Origin: Psychrobacillus sp. FSL H8-0483
GTDB lineage: Bacteria > Bacillota > Bacilli > Bacillales_A > Planococcaceae
DNA length: 64,000 bases
Direction: 5' to 3'
Assembly (NCBI RefSeq): GCF_038637725.1
Contig: NZ_CP152052.1
Coordinates: forward strand, 727,501 to 791,500
Within the stretch, counting starts at the first letter, position 1. Every line of letters starts with the position of its first letter. The notes under the pieces were generated by a model, which saw only the letters and a list, made by a program, of their open reading frames with translations, was not told where the DNA came from and did no database searches. Positions 18,015 through 27,200 of this stretch are shown one piece after another. The translations under genes and the position numbers were made by a program.

Positions 18015-18025
18015 TAGATAAAATT

Positions 18026-18057
18026 AACTCTCAATCTTCGGATTGGGAGTTTTTTGT
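18026..18057 (+). terminator. Terminator of S-layer gene B
   Basis: AACTCTCAATC and GATTGGGAGTT close on a TTCG tetraloop and are followed by TTTTTG, 12 bases after the stop. Confidence 0.92.
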
Positions 18058-18947
18058 AGGCTTCAAAACTTATTTATGCTACCCAAAAATTCTACACCTT
18101 ATAATTGCTACTGTTTGTGCTGCATTTAATCTTTCCTTACCGTGGAAAATGGTAAGAATTTGCTTACGTTAACTACACAAGTGGAGAGAATTATCTCTGT
18201 GGTGAGAAGTCTTTACAGAGCTTTTTTAATGCTATTTTCACTGTTAAATGTGTTTCAAAATCAATGTTAAATTTGGTGTCATTTGCACTTTGCTCCCTTC
18301 ATACACATGCATTAATTGTGAGGTGTAAAAGAAAACAGAGAGTATAAAGCTCTCTGTTATTCTATTTTCACCGAATCAAATAGAAAATAAATTAATATTA
18401 TTACAACGAATAACAATAACACAGGTCCCTAATTCCTTTTGAGGAGTTAGGGGTGTTTCTATTTGAGGAGGAAAAGAAATGCTTTTGGGCAAGGTAATGA
18501 TAATTTAGATGCACTTGAGATTAAAATGTCTCCCAAATATTCTTCGTAGTATTTTCCAAAAGATCTTTACCTATGTGATATTTATAATAAAAGAAACTCA
18601 AAAATATTTGTAGCTTTTTAAGTACTAAACTGTGTATTTGGTTAACATGGATACTAATTATACTTTCTTTATTAAAATTGAATAGAATGAAAAGTAGTCA
18701 AATGAAGACTGGATTTGATAAGAGATACATTTCCAGGTCTTTTTCTTTTTTATATATGTTTTTTTCATTCTTCTTTTCCTACCCCCATTTCACCGTATGA
18801 ACAATCTACAAAGTACCGACTTGTCATTTTTGTTGATAAAGGTGAAAACTACCAAATGAACTTCGAGACAAGTTTTTAAAAATAGTAGTGAGTTACTAGG
18901 TTCACAATTCTGCTTAACATCATAGAATTGTCTTAGAATCTGGTAAC
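18058..18947. other. Long intergenic region after S-layer gene B
   Basis: No intact gene. It carries a GTGGAGAGA element followed by a small CTCTGT/ACAGAG hairpin and CTTTTTT (18181-18228), and a CCCTAATTCC/GGAGTTAGGGG hairpin (18426-18452), both matching elements behind S-layer gene A. A short frame near 18795-18880 reads like protein (QSTKYRLVIFVDKGENYQM) but has no start or ribosome site, so it is at most a gene scrap. Confidence 0.45.
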
Positions 18948-19427
18948 CTACACTAGTATTTCCCTCAATTTATTCAACAGTCGCTCCCGTCGCTTTTTAA
19001 TACCTGATTGACTAATTCCTGCTCGTGTTGCAGCTTGTTGGAGGGAGATACCTTCGATGAAGAGCCATGACAATAATCTTTGCTCGTCCCATGTTAATTT
19101 CTCTAGTGCGAGTCCAAGCTCTTCATGTTCAAAGGTACTGACTAGTGAGTGGTCTATTAAGAGACTCAGCTTTTCATCCTCCACTGGGTTAATAGTATCT
19201 TCGACATGCTTTTCCTTCTTTAACTCGTCCAGCATAGCCCCGTACATACTTCGATAGGCATACGGTGTGAATTCTCCTTTATCCTCATCGAACTTCACCC
19301 ATGCTTTCCATAATGCAATATTTCCAGCTTGTTTGTATAACTCGTGATTTTTGTAAATGTGCAGTTTTCGAATGCAGGCCGAAATCATTGGTTCGTATTG
19401 TATTAGAACTTCTTCAAACGTCTTCAC
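18948..19427 (-). CDS. Small sigma-70 family RNA polymerase sigma factor
   Basis: 159 residues with only sigma region 2 (about residues 8-75: YEPMISACIRKL, FDEDKGEFTPYAYRSMYGAML) and region 4 (about 105-157: LTWDEQRLLSWLFIEGIS then AATRAGISQSGIKKRRERLL). The 1.1 and 3 regions are missing. It resembles the small alternative factors of Bacillales (SigO/YvrI or the competence-type SigH of staphylococci) more than classical ECF factors. The start is GTG behind AAAGGAAAG. No anti-sigma gene is adjacent. Its place between S-layer genes, on the opposite strand to them, makes it a candidate regulator of surface genes, but there is no direct evidence. Confidence 0.8.
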   Translation of the reverse strand: MKTFEEVLIQYEPMISACIRKLHIYKNHELYKQAGNIALWKAWVKFDEDKGEFTPYAYRSMYGAMLDELKKEKHVEDTINPVEDEKLSLLIDHSLVSTFEHEELGLALEKLTWDEQRLLSWLFIEGISLQQAATRAGISQSGIKKRRERLLNKLREILV

Positions 19428-19763
19428 TGTGCTTTCCTTTTGGAGTCGTGCACGATTCGGTTATTCCTAGGTAGCACTAGCATAATCGGTTTTTACAGGA
19501 AGTACGAATGACCAGATAGGACGTTTACTTAGGGTAAACTGCATATTTGTTCTAGACAAACTAGCTGTTTGATTGTTGTAAACGTGAAAAAGAGGAGTAT
19601 TTTCTTTTAGTGTGCCGTCACCAACTCAACACGCTTATATATAGGAAACTTAATACCAATATTAGTAGATAAATGTTATATTATAGTAATAGGTGTAAAC
19701 TTTAGCAATATTTTTTTCGTACTGTTTATAAGTATTGTTCATATAAAAGGGGGAACTTCATTC
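19428..19763. other. Divergent intergenic region, sigma factor to SLH protein
   Basis: Presumed promoters of both divergent genes. On the plus strand a TATATT or TATTAT box near 19679-19687 could serve the SLH gene, but no good -35 partner is seen. AAGGGGG directly precedes the SLH start. Confidence 0.4.
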
Positions 19764-22739
19764 ATGAGAAAACAAAGTAGATTTCTAGCAGGAGCAGTTA
19801 CGGCGAGCTTAGTAGCGACAGCGGTAGTACCAACAGCGTTTGCAGCAAGTTTTTCCGATACAAAAGGAAGTACACATGAAGAAGCGATATATGCACTAGT
19901 GAAAGCAGGTGTTATTAATGGCTATCCAGATGGCACTTTTAAACCGAACAAAACGCTGGTACGCTCGGACGTAGTCAAGTTAATAGGGAAATATTTAGTA
20001 TCGAAAGGCTATAAAGTACCTACTGACTATAAAACGAAGAGTCGTTTTACAGATTTAACAACAAAAAATACAGAAGATGAGTTATTAAAATATGCAGCAC
20101 TAGTTAAAGACAATGGAATTTTAGGAGGTAGTAACGGAAAACTTCTTCCGAAAGAAAATATGACTCGTGAAGATATGGCCATTGCTCTAGTACGCCTGAC
20201 CAATGTTGTAGAAAAGGTTGATCTAGGAGCTTATGTGGCTACTCAAAAATTTACGGGTGACGTAAAAGATTTAAGTGCTGCGAAACAATCGGCTCGAGCT
20301 TATATTAACGTGCTAGATTATTTTGATATTACGAATCCGAAGTTAGATAAATTTAATCCGAAAGACACAACGACACGAGGGCAATTCGCAACGTTCCTGC
20401 AGCGTACAGTAAAACTAGATCTATCTGCAGTAAAAGTAAAACCGATAGAGCTTACAAATTTCCAAGCAACAGGTGTGAAAGCATTAACCGTAACTTTTAA
20501 TAAAGAAGTAAATCCAACTACAGCAAAGTTTACCGTGAAAAAAGGAGCTTCTACTGTAGATATCTCAAGTGTTGAATTCTCACAGGATAAAAAATCGGCG
20601 AAACTCCTATTACCTATTAGCCTAACAGCAGGAACATATGATGTTTCTGTAACGGGTATTGGAGAAACAACACGCTCAAAATCGGTAACTGTTATGAATG
20701 AAAAGGTAGATTCCATTGTAATTCCAACAAACAATGCCATTATAAATGCAGTAGGAAATAAAGTAAAAGTTCCTTATAAGGTATTAAATCAATACGGAGA
20801 AGATATTACATTAAATAGTACAAACTTAACGGTGAATTCGAATGTAACTGGAGCTGGCAGTGACACTACTGTGAAGCCATCTGAAGGAATCGTAGAAATT
20901 ACAAAAGCAACATCATCTGCTAATTTTAAACTAGGAGATAAAATCTCTCTTACTTTACTTGATACAGCGACGTCTACCTCTCAATCGAAATCAGTAACTG
21001 TTTCGGAAAAGTCGAAAGTAAATGAAGTAAAGATTACTAGTGTCTACAATGATATCGATGCTGCAGCTACTTTAAATGTAGATGCGACATATGGAGACTT
21101 TCATTTAGTACTAAAGGCAATCGATCAATACGGGTTAGAAGTTCCGGCTCAAGACATCGCGAGTGATGTAGTAGTAGCAATTTCAGATACTTCCATTATA
21201 GATGTGAATAGTAGTGTGAGCTCACCAATCTTTACTCAACTGACAATTGATGGACAAAAGCAAACCGTATTGGAACTAAAACAACCGAAGAATAAAAAAG
21301 TAGGGAAAGCAACTGTTTCTATTACGTCAAAATCGTCAGGAAAGATTGGTAAGTTTGAGGTGACATCCGGTGAAGGGGTGAAGGCCGATACTATTACATT
21401 AACGGCTCCATCATTAGTCGTTGCAGGTGAAAAAACAGAAGTACCTTTCAAGGTGTACGGTTTGGACGGCAGAGAAATTACAAATGCAGCTACATTAAAT
21501 AACACAAATGGTGTGAAGGTAACAACCAATGATGCGAACTTAAAAGCTTCTATTGAAAATGACCCAATGACAGGCAAAGCGAAATTAGTAGTGACGGATA
21601 CTTCCAATACTACAACAGATCGCCAAGTACTTATCTCAGCTACGACAGCGAATATGAAATCAGCAACACTTGTAGTAACCATAAAAGCAAAAGCAGAAGC
21701 AAAAGCCATTATTGCAACGAAAGACATCGAAACGAATTTGCTAGTTGGTGGAGCAATTTCATTATCCAAAGATACAGTACTTGTAAGTGATCAGTACGGA
21801 CGTGAAATTGCTTTATCAGCCTCGAACTTGGCAACAGCTGAGACAACTGCGAATGCCGGAAAATATTTGATCAAAGTGGAAACAACAGACGACAAAGTAG
21901 TGCTTTCTTCCAATAAAACTATTTCCGCAACAAATGCGGTCACTGTAACAGGCAATAAAAGAGGAAACAATTCCCTTAAGCTTACACTGCAACAAATCGA
22001 TGCAAAAGGTGTCGCAAAAACAATCGATTCCAGCGCTTATGAAATGAATCTGAAGGTGACAGACAAAGCAAATATCTTAGCATATGAATTGAAAAATATA
22101 GAAGTAATTTATGATAATCCTGCAAGTACATCAACGAACAACTATGCAAGAGAGATAGTCGTCTATGGTATTACAACAGATGGAAACAAAGTAGTCGTAC
22201 CAAAATCGGATTATACAGTGATTCCAGGTCACAACGATCTAGTATATGACGCTACGGCAGGCACTTTATTTGTCCGTGGCAATAAAGACATCGTAGACAA
22301 AGAGGACAAGTACATTCCTGTGAAAGTCATCGTAAATGCAGAACGACAACCATTTACACTGGACCAAACAGTAATGATCACAAAAGCAGTACCATTCGCA
22401 AACAAAATCGAACTACAGGCAATAAATAGTTTAACAGTTCGTGAAAATATCTTATATGTCCCAGGAACAACAGCAACCGTGAACATATCTTCCACTGATT
22501 TAAAAGGCGCATTGAAAATTATCGACCAATACGGCGAAGATATTTCGAAAACGGCAGCGGATCGTATCAAACTAACCGCAACAAACCTAGTCAACTCAGA
22601 CAATGACAACGTAGTACCAACAGCATCCGGCAACGGCACGAATACACTAACATTCACTGGTGTAGAACGAGGCGACACATTCTACCTAACATACATCGTA
22701 GACGGCAACACACTAACAGCACAAGTGATTGTAGATTAG
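19764..22739 (+). CDS. SLH-domain S-layer-like protein, third paralogue
   Basis: 991 residues. The signal peptide resembles the other two S-layer proteins (RFLAGAVTASLVATAVVP, cleavage after AFA). Three SLH domains lie at about residues 28-215 (GYPDGTFKPNKTLVRSD, ENMTREDMAIALVRL, FNPKDTTTRGQFATFLQR). The rest is a chain of beta-sandwich modules in which the phrase DQYG or NQYGED recurs (LNQYGEDITLN, DQYGLEVP, SDQYGREIA, DQYGEDIS), as in Big-type domains of S-layer and cell-adhesion proteins. Codon use is less biased than in paralogues A and B (more AAT, TAT and CGA), so it is probably less abundant. The ATG follows AAAAGGGGG. A terminator inside a REP-like element follows the stop. Confidence 0.87.
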   Translation: MRKQSRFLAGAVTASLVATAVVPTAFAASFSDTKGSTHEEAIYALVKAGVINGYPDGTFKPNKTLVRSDVVKLIGKYLVSKGYKVPTDYKTKSRFTDLTTKNTEDELLKYAALVKDNGILGGSNGKLLPKENMTREDMAIALVRLTNVVEKVDLGAYVATQKFTGDVKDLSAAKQSARAYINVLDYFDITNPKLDKFNPKDTTTRGQFATFLQRTVKLDLSAVKVKPIELTNFQATGVKALTVTFNKEVNPTTAKFTVKKGASTVDISSVEFSQDKKSAKLLLPISLTAGTYDVSVTGIGETTRSKSVTVMNEKVDSIVIPTNNAIINAVGNKVKVPYKVLNQYGEDITLNSTNLTVNSNVTGAGSDTTVKPSEGIVEITKATSSANFKLGDKISLTLLDTATSTSQSKSVTVSEKSKVNEVKITSVYNDIDAAATLNVDATYGDFHLVLKAIDQYGLEVPAQDIASDVVVAISDTSIIDVNSSVSSPIFTQLTIDGQKQTVLELKQPKNKKVGKATVSITSKSSGKIGKFEVTSGEGVKADTITLTAPSLVVAGEKTEVPFKVYGLDGREITNAATLNNTNGVKVTTNDANLKASIENDPMTGKAKLVVTDTSNTTTDRQVLISATTANMKSATLVVTIKAKAEAKAIIATKDIETNLLVGGAISLSKDTVLVSDQYGREIALSASNLATAETTANAGKYLIKVETTDDKVVLSSNKTISATNAVTVTGNKRGNNSLKLTLQQIDAKGVAKTIDSSAYEMNLKVTDKANILAYELKNIEVIYDNPASTSTNNYAREIVVYGITTDGNKVVVPKSDYTVIPGHNDLVYDATAGTLFVRGNKDIVDKEDKYIPVKVIVNAERQPFTLDQTVMITKAVPFANKIELQAINSLTVRENILYVPGTTATVNISSTDLKGALKIIDQYGEDISKTAADRIKLTATNLVNSDNDNVVPTASGNGTNTLTFTGVERGDTFYLTYIVDGNTLTAQVIVD

Positions 22740-22750
22740 GGTCTGATTAG

Positions 22751-22790
22751 GTGCCAGTCACCCATGTAATTCAGATACTATTCTGACAAT
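22751..22790 (-). repeat. REP-like element, GGGTGACTGGCAC family, copy 1
   Basis: Read on the minus strand it ends GGGTGACTGGCAC and includes CTGAATTACAT before that. It shares about 40 bases with the element at 42253-42292. The family also occurs near 43.1, 47.4, 52.1 and 52.2 kb. This copy lies 12 bases behind a stop codon and is joined to a terminator. Confidence 0.75.
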
Positions 22791-22826
22791 AAAAATCCCC
22801 CGATCAATTTGGATCGGGGGATTTTT
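22791..22826 (+). terminator. Terminator of the third SLH paralogue
   Basis: AAAAATCCCCCGATC pairs with GATCGGGGGATTTTT. The equivalent hairpin at 42293-42328 has different but still complementary arms, so the stem is maintained while the sequence changes. Confidence 0.9.
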
Positions 22827-22829
22827 AGT

Positions 22830-22878
22830 TATTACGGGATTGTTACTGGTGCCTGGCACCAGTAACAATCCCGTAATA
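22830..22878. repeat. 49-base perfect palindrome, GGTGCC family copy 2
   Basis: Perfect 24-base arms around a central T, with the same core ACTGGTGCCTGGCACCAGT as copy 1. The outer arms (TATTACGGGATTGT side) differ from copy 1 but are self-complementary. Confidence 0.9.
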
Positions 22879-22980
22879 GATCTATAGCAATTCTGATAGG
22901 TAGTATGGTTGGTGGAGATATCAATACGTCCCTAATAATAAAGCTGAATACGAATGAATAGTATGAATAGAAGGTGCATT

Positions 22981-23988
22981 TTGTCGATAATAAGAGGAAT
23001 GGATGGGATAGGCATTTCTATTTACAAAAATATTTTTCATTATTATCGTGGTCAAACGAAAAGAGGATCGGAAGAAACGAAACAATTACAAATAGAAAAT
23101 AATACTACGAAGGCTTTTATGAATGTATTACAAAATTCTTCGCCAACTCTCACGATTAGATTTATGGAGTGGCTAGGCTTCCAAGTTTTCGAGAAGGAAC
23201 CGTTTGAATATATGTATCAAGTATCTAGCGAATTACATCGAAAGACACCACAAGCAGTTGTAATTGGAATCGCTGAAACAGATAAGCTAATAAGTAAAGA
23301 GCAAAGTAAAAAATACTACATTCCGGATGGTGCAATCCTCTGCGAGTCGGTTTCCATATTTATCGAAACGAAAATTGGGTTAAAATCTTATCTTGAAATA
23401 AACCAAATAGAAGGACACAAACAACGATTTGCTATTGATCAAAAGGTGGAAGAAAATATCCTTCTAACTTGGAAGACAATAAGAGATTTTTTTCAAGCGC
23501 AGCTTCCATCTTTTAAACAATCCAATGACATATTGACAGCTTTCTTGTTGGAGCAGTTTGAAGAATTCTGTGTCATTAATTGTATAGGTGGCTTAAAAAC
23601 TAACGAATACTTCTTTTTACAGTTTGAGAAGGTTAAGGCACAGGAACTCGCAAGAAAAATTCACCATTATATTTGGAATGAATCCGGATACCAAGATATT
23701 CGAGATGCGGGTACAAAAGATGGAATTGGATATAAAAGAATCGGAAAACCCAAATTTGCTACTTTATCAACTACCAGACAAAGACATTTCATTCTTCATA
23801 TAGGAAATAAAGAGAACAGATTAGGTTTAAGTATGCAAAAGGAAATTGACGTTGTACTTGGAAGGGAATTTGCTAGACCAGATTATGAGATTGAAAAGTA
23901 TCCGCATGAAGCATATATAAGATTAGAATGGGTAGATCATTTAGAACAGATTAAGCCATTTATAGATTTAACCTATGAACATAGGTAG
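22981..23988 (+). CDS. Orphan protein with a PD-(D/E)XK nuclease-like motif
   Basis: About 335 residues, cytosolic, with no signal peptide. I do not recognise the family. The stretch YIPDGAIL, then SVSIFIETKIGLKSY and an NQIEGHKQRF segment has the order of a PD-(D/E)XK catalytic core: PD, then E-T-K on a hydrophobic strand, then a Q/H-containing helix. The rest is mixed alpha/beta with no zinc or helicase motifs. Start choice is uncertain: TTG here has AGAAGG 6 bases upstream, while ATG at 22954 and ATG at 23011 lack good sites. It stands alone between two terminators and could be a single-gene defence or repair nuclease, but the function is unproven. Confidence 0.5.
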   Translation: MSIIRGMDGIGISIYKNIFHYYRGQTKRGSEETKQLQIENNTTKAFMNVLQNSSPTLTIRFMEWLGFQVFEKEPFEYMYQVSSELHRKTPQAVVIGIAETDKLISKEQSKKYYIPDGAILCESVSIFIETKIGLKSYLEINQIEGHKQRFAIDQKVEENILLTWKTIRDFFQAQLPSFKQSNDILTAFLLEQFEEFCVINCIGGLKTNEYFFLQFEKVKAQELARKIHHYIWNESGYQDIRDAGTKDGIGYKRIGKPKFATLSTTRQRHFILHIGNKENRLGLSMQKEIDVVLGREFARPDYEIEKYPHEAYIRLEWVDHLEQIKPFIDLTYEHR

Positions 23989-24043
23989 AGAATAGTCTAG
24001 AATTGCACCCTATCATAAAATCCATATAAATACATTTCTATTG

Positions 24044-24078
24044 AAATCCCTTGAAGAATAATCTTCAAGGGATTTTTT
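24044..24078 (+). terminator. Terminator of the PD-(D/E)XK-like gene
   Basis: AAATCCCTTGAAGA pairs with TCTTCAAGGGATTT, 4-base loop, then TTTT. A near copy of this hairpin is at 32650-32682. Confidence 0.88.
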
Positions 24079-24218
24079 AGCTAGATGGAATGTTGCTGGG
24101 TCCTAGTATCTAAGCATATATTTACAATTCCTTTATATGACCTTAATAATATTGAGCTATTCTTGTGTGTGACAGATACAATTTAAAGTCACTCTAACAA
24201 ATAGAAAGGGGTTTACAA

Positions 24219-27200
24219 GTGAGAAAGAAAAGTAGTGTTCTATGGAAAAAAAGTATTGCTCTATTAATGCCGTTTGCTTTAATTATGCAAACGATTCCTG
24301 CTTATGCAGCAGAAAATAGTGATACAGAAACAAATGACCGTGCAGAGTATTTAGGAATGAAGTTATATACGGGGGAGTTACATTCTCATACGTCTATAAG
24401 TGATGGGGTTTTGTTCCCAGAGGACGCGGTTAATCATGTGGCAAAAAATACGAATCTGGATTTTTACAGTACGTCAGAACATGATGTGACTTTTGATATA
24501 ACTACAGGCAATGATTATCTAGAAAGATACATAGATTCTTACTCGGAAGAATATAAGTTTTCAAGGTCAGAGCTCGATCGATTAAATTCTGACAGTCTTG
24601 TTACAGTACCTGGGGTGGAAGTAACTTGGTATGACAATGCAGGTCATATTAATTTGTTCAATACAGAATGGTTTCCTAGAACAACTGGAGAAGGTGCGAC
24701 AGGACAATTTGGTATGGGTCAATTAATGTATGATCTGCCGACTTTTTATGGTCGTTTGGCAGAAGAGGAAGGTGCAATCGCGCAATTTAATCATCCAGAT
24801 GCAAATAGTAAAGGGAATTTTAATGGCTTTCGTCATTTAAATAAAGACATCGATGATAATGTTACGTTATTTGAATATAAAGTTGCACGTTATTTTGATA
24901 CTTTCGTACAAGCTTTAGATAATGGGTGGCACCTTTCACCTTCCTATGGTGGAGATGAACATACAGCCAATTGGGGTAGTGGAAATCCTGCTTTAACTGG
25001 AGTATGGACGGATGAATTAACAAGAGAAAGTATTTATGATGCAATGGCGAATCGTCGTACGTATGTAACTTTTGATGAAAATTTTGAATTAGGCTACTCG
25101 GCTAATGGAAAAATGATGGGTTCTATTATCACGGAAGATACAAAAGAACTTACGCTTAATGCGACATTAAAAGATCCAGATAAAGATGATCTTATAGACA
25201 ATGTCACCATCTACACCAACAACGGTAAGATTGTAAAAGAATATAAAGATATTAATAGTAATGAGTTTGTGATTAATGAAACGGTCCCAACTAACGCTGG
25301 GGAATATTTCTTCGTAAGAACTTTCCAAAAAGATGGTGATGAAATACTTAGTGCACCAATTTGGGTTGGAGAGAAAACAAAAGGAACTAACTATGCTCCT
25401 GATATCACGATAGACGAGCAATTACCTACTACAGTTCAATTAGGAAATACAGTGGAAATACCTGCTGCAACATCTATTGATGATAGTGGAGAAACTCCTA
25501 GCGTAAAAGCAGAAGTTTTCTATTCTAAAGGCATGGCAGAAGTGGTAGATAATAAATTCAAAATAGAAGAATACGGCGAATATTTTGTTCGATATAAGGC
25601 GACAGATTCGGCAGGAAATGCACGAGTGAAGACCGTCAGAATATTAGTAGATGATACTAATTTAGATGGGAATAAAATATTAAATGAATTTGCGCCAACC
25701 GTAAATGTTGGAGCAACGGAAAATGAAGTTGGGATTACACTAGTTACAGATAAAGTACTAAAAAAGGCATACGTTCAGTATAAGCCTGCAGCAGAAGAAA
25801 ATTGGGCAAATGCAAACGTAATCGAAACAGAAGTATCTTACTTTGAATCTGCTTATGGAGAAAATATTGATAAGAGTAATTACAGAATTCTAGCTTCCCA
25901 TGAGGCAGATTTATCTGGCCTACAAAAAGGTACAGAGTATGAATATAGATTTGGAATTACTTCAGAAGGTCCTTGGGAAAATCAAAGCAAATTTGAAACA
26001 GCTCCTGAATCAGAAGATACTACTATTTACATCATGGGAGATCTTCAAGTACCGGATCGAAATCCAGAAAGCTTTAAACTATACAGAGATATGTTAGATG
26101 TATTGAAACAAAAAAAAGCAGATGGAAAACTGATGATTCAAGTCGGTGACCTAGTAAACTCAGCTGGAATGACAGATACTTGGACGGATGTATTTAAATA
26201 CATTTACAAAGACTTGAATTTGTTATCAGCTAATATGATTGGGAATCATGAAGTCATCCAAGATGTGGATGCAAGTTCATACAGAAACTTCTTCAACTTA
26301 CCTGATAATGGGGAAGGTACGTATACAGACGGGAATTATTCGTTTGATTACGGCGATGCGCATATCGCTGTATTAAACTCAATGGATTTCAACGATGAGC
26401 AGCTAAAGTGGCTGGAGAAGGACATGAGAGCGACCGATAAAAAATGGAAAATTGTCATGGGACATTTCCCTTATTATGGTGGTTCACATAGTGACGATGC
26501 TGGAATGAGTACAGGCAGAGCACAAATAACAAAAAAAATGCAACAATTAGGAATTAGTCTTTATATTGGTGGACATGACCATGTTTATAAACGAACTACA
26601 ATTAGAGATGGTGTGATGAATAACGATCAAGAGGCTATGAACTTAGGAACTACTTTTATAACAATGGGTTCATCGGGTCCTAAATTCTATGACAACGAAG
26701 TCTATGAATGGGATAACGTTGTATATGATGAAGATGTCCAAACAGGTATGATTTTAGAAGCGAATGAAAGCTCTTTAACAATTAAGGCCTACAATAACGC
26801 AGGTACTGTTATTGATGAATTTACATTAACTCCACCTGAAAGTCATTTGGAATTATCGAGTGTAGATGTAGAAGATGGTGCATTTAATGGAGTAGGTATA
26901 TTAAATTATCCAAATTCAACTGATGAAGTAACTGTAGTTGGAGCTACTTATGATGCAACAGGAACAAAACTGATCGATGCACAGATGAAAGAAGTAACAT
27001 TAGAGGGACTTGGTCGTGAACAATTAATCAGTTTCGACAAGCCACTTGTTTATAATGATCAAAATATAGTAAAACTTTTTGTTTTGGACAATTTAACCAA
27101 TCAAAAACCTATTTTTCCTTCTGTAACCGTTAGAGAAGCGATGGACGGGGAAGGTACTGCAGAAAATCCATATAAAATAGATAGTATTCAAGATTTCGAT

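Noticed and set aside
18795-18880. Protein-like phrase STKYRLVIFVDKGENYQM in the intergenic region
   Set aside because: No start codon, ribosome site or upstream frame; too short to call more than a possible scrap.
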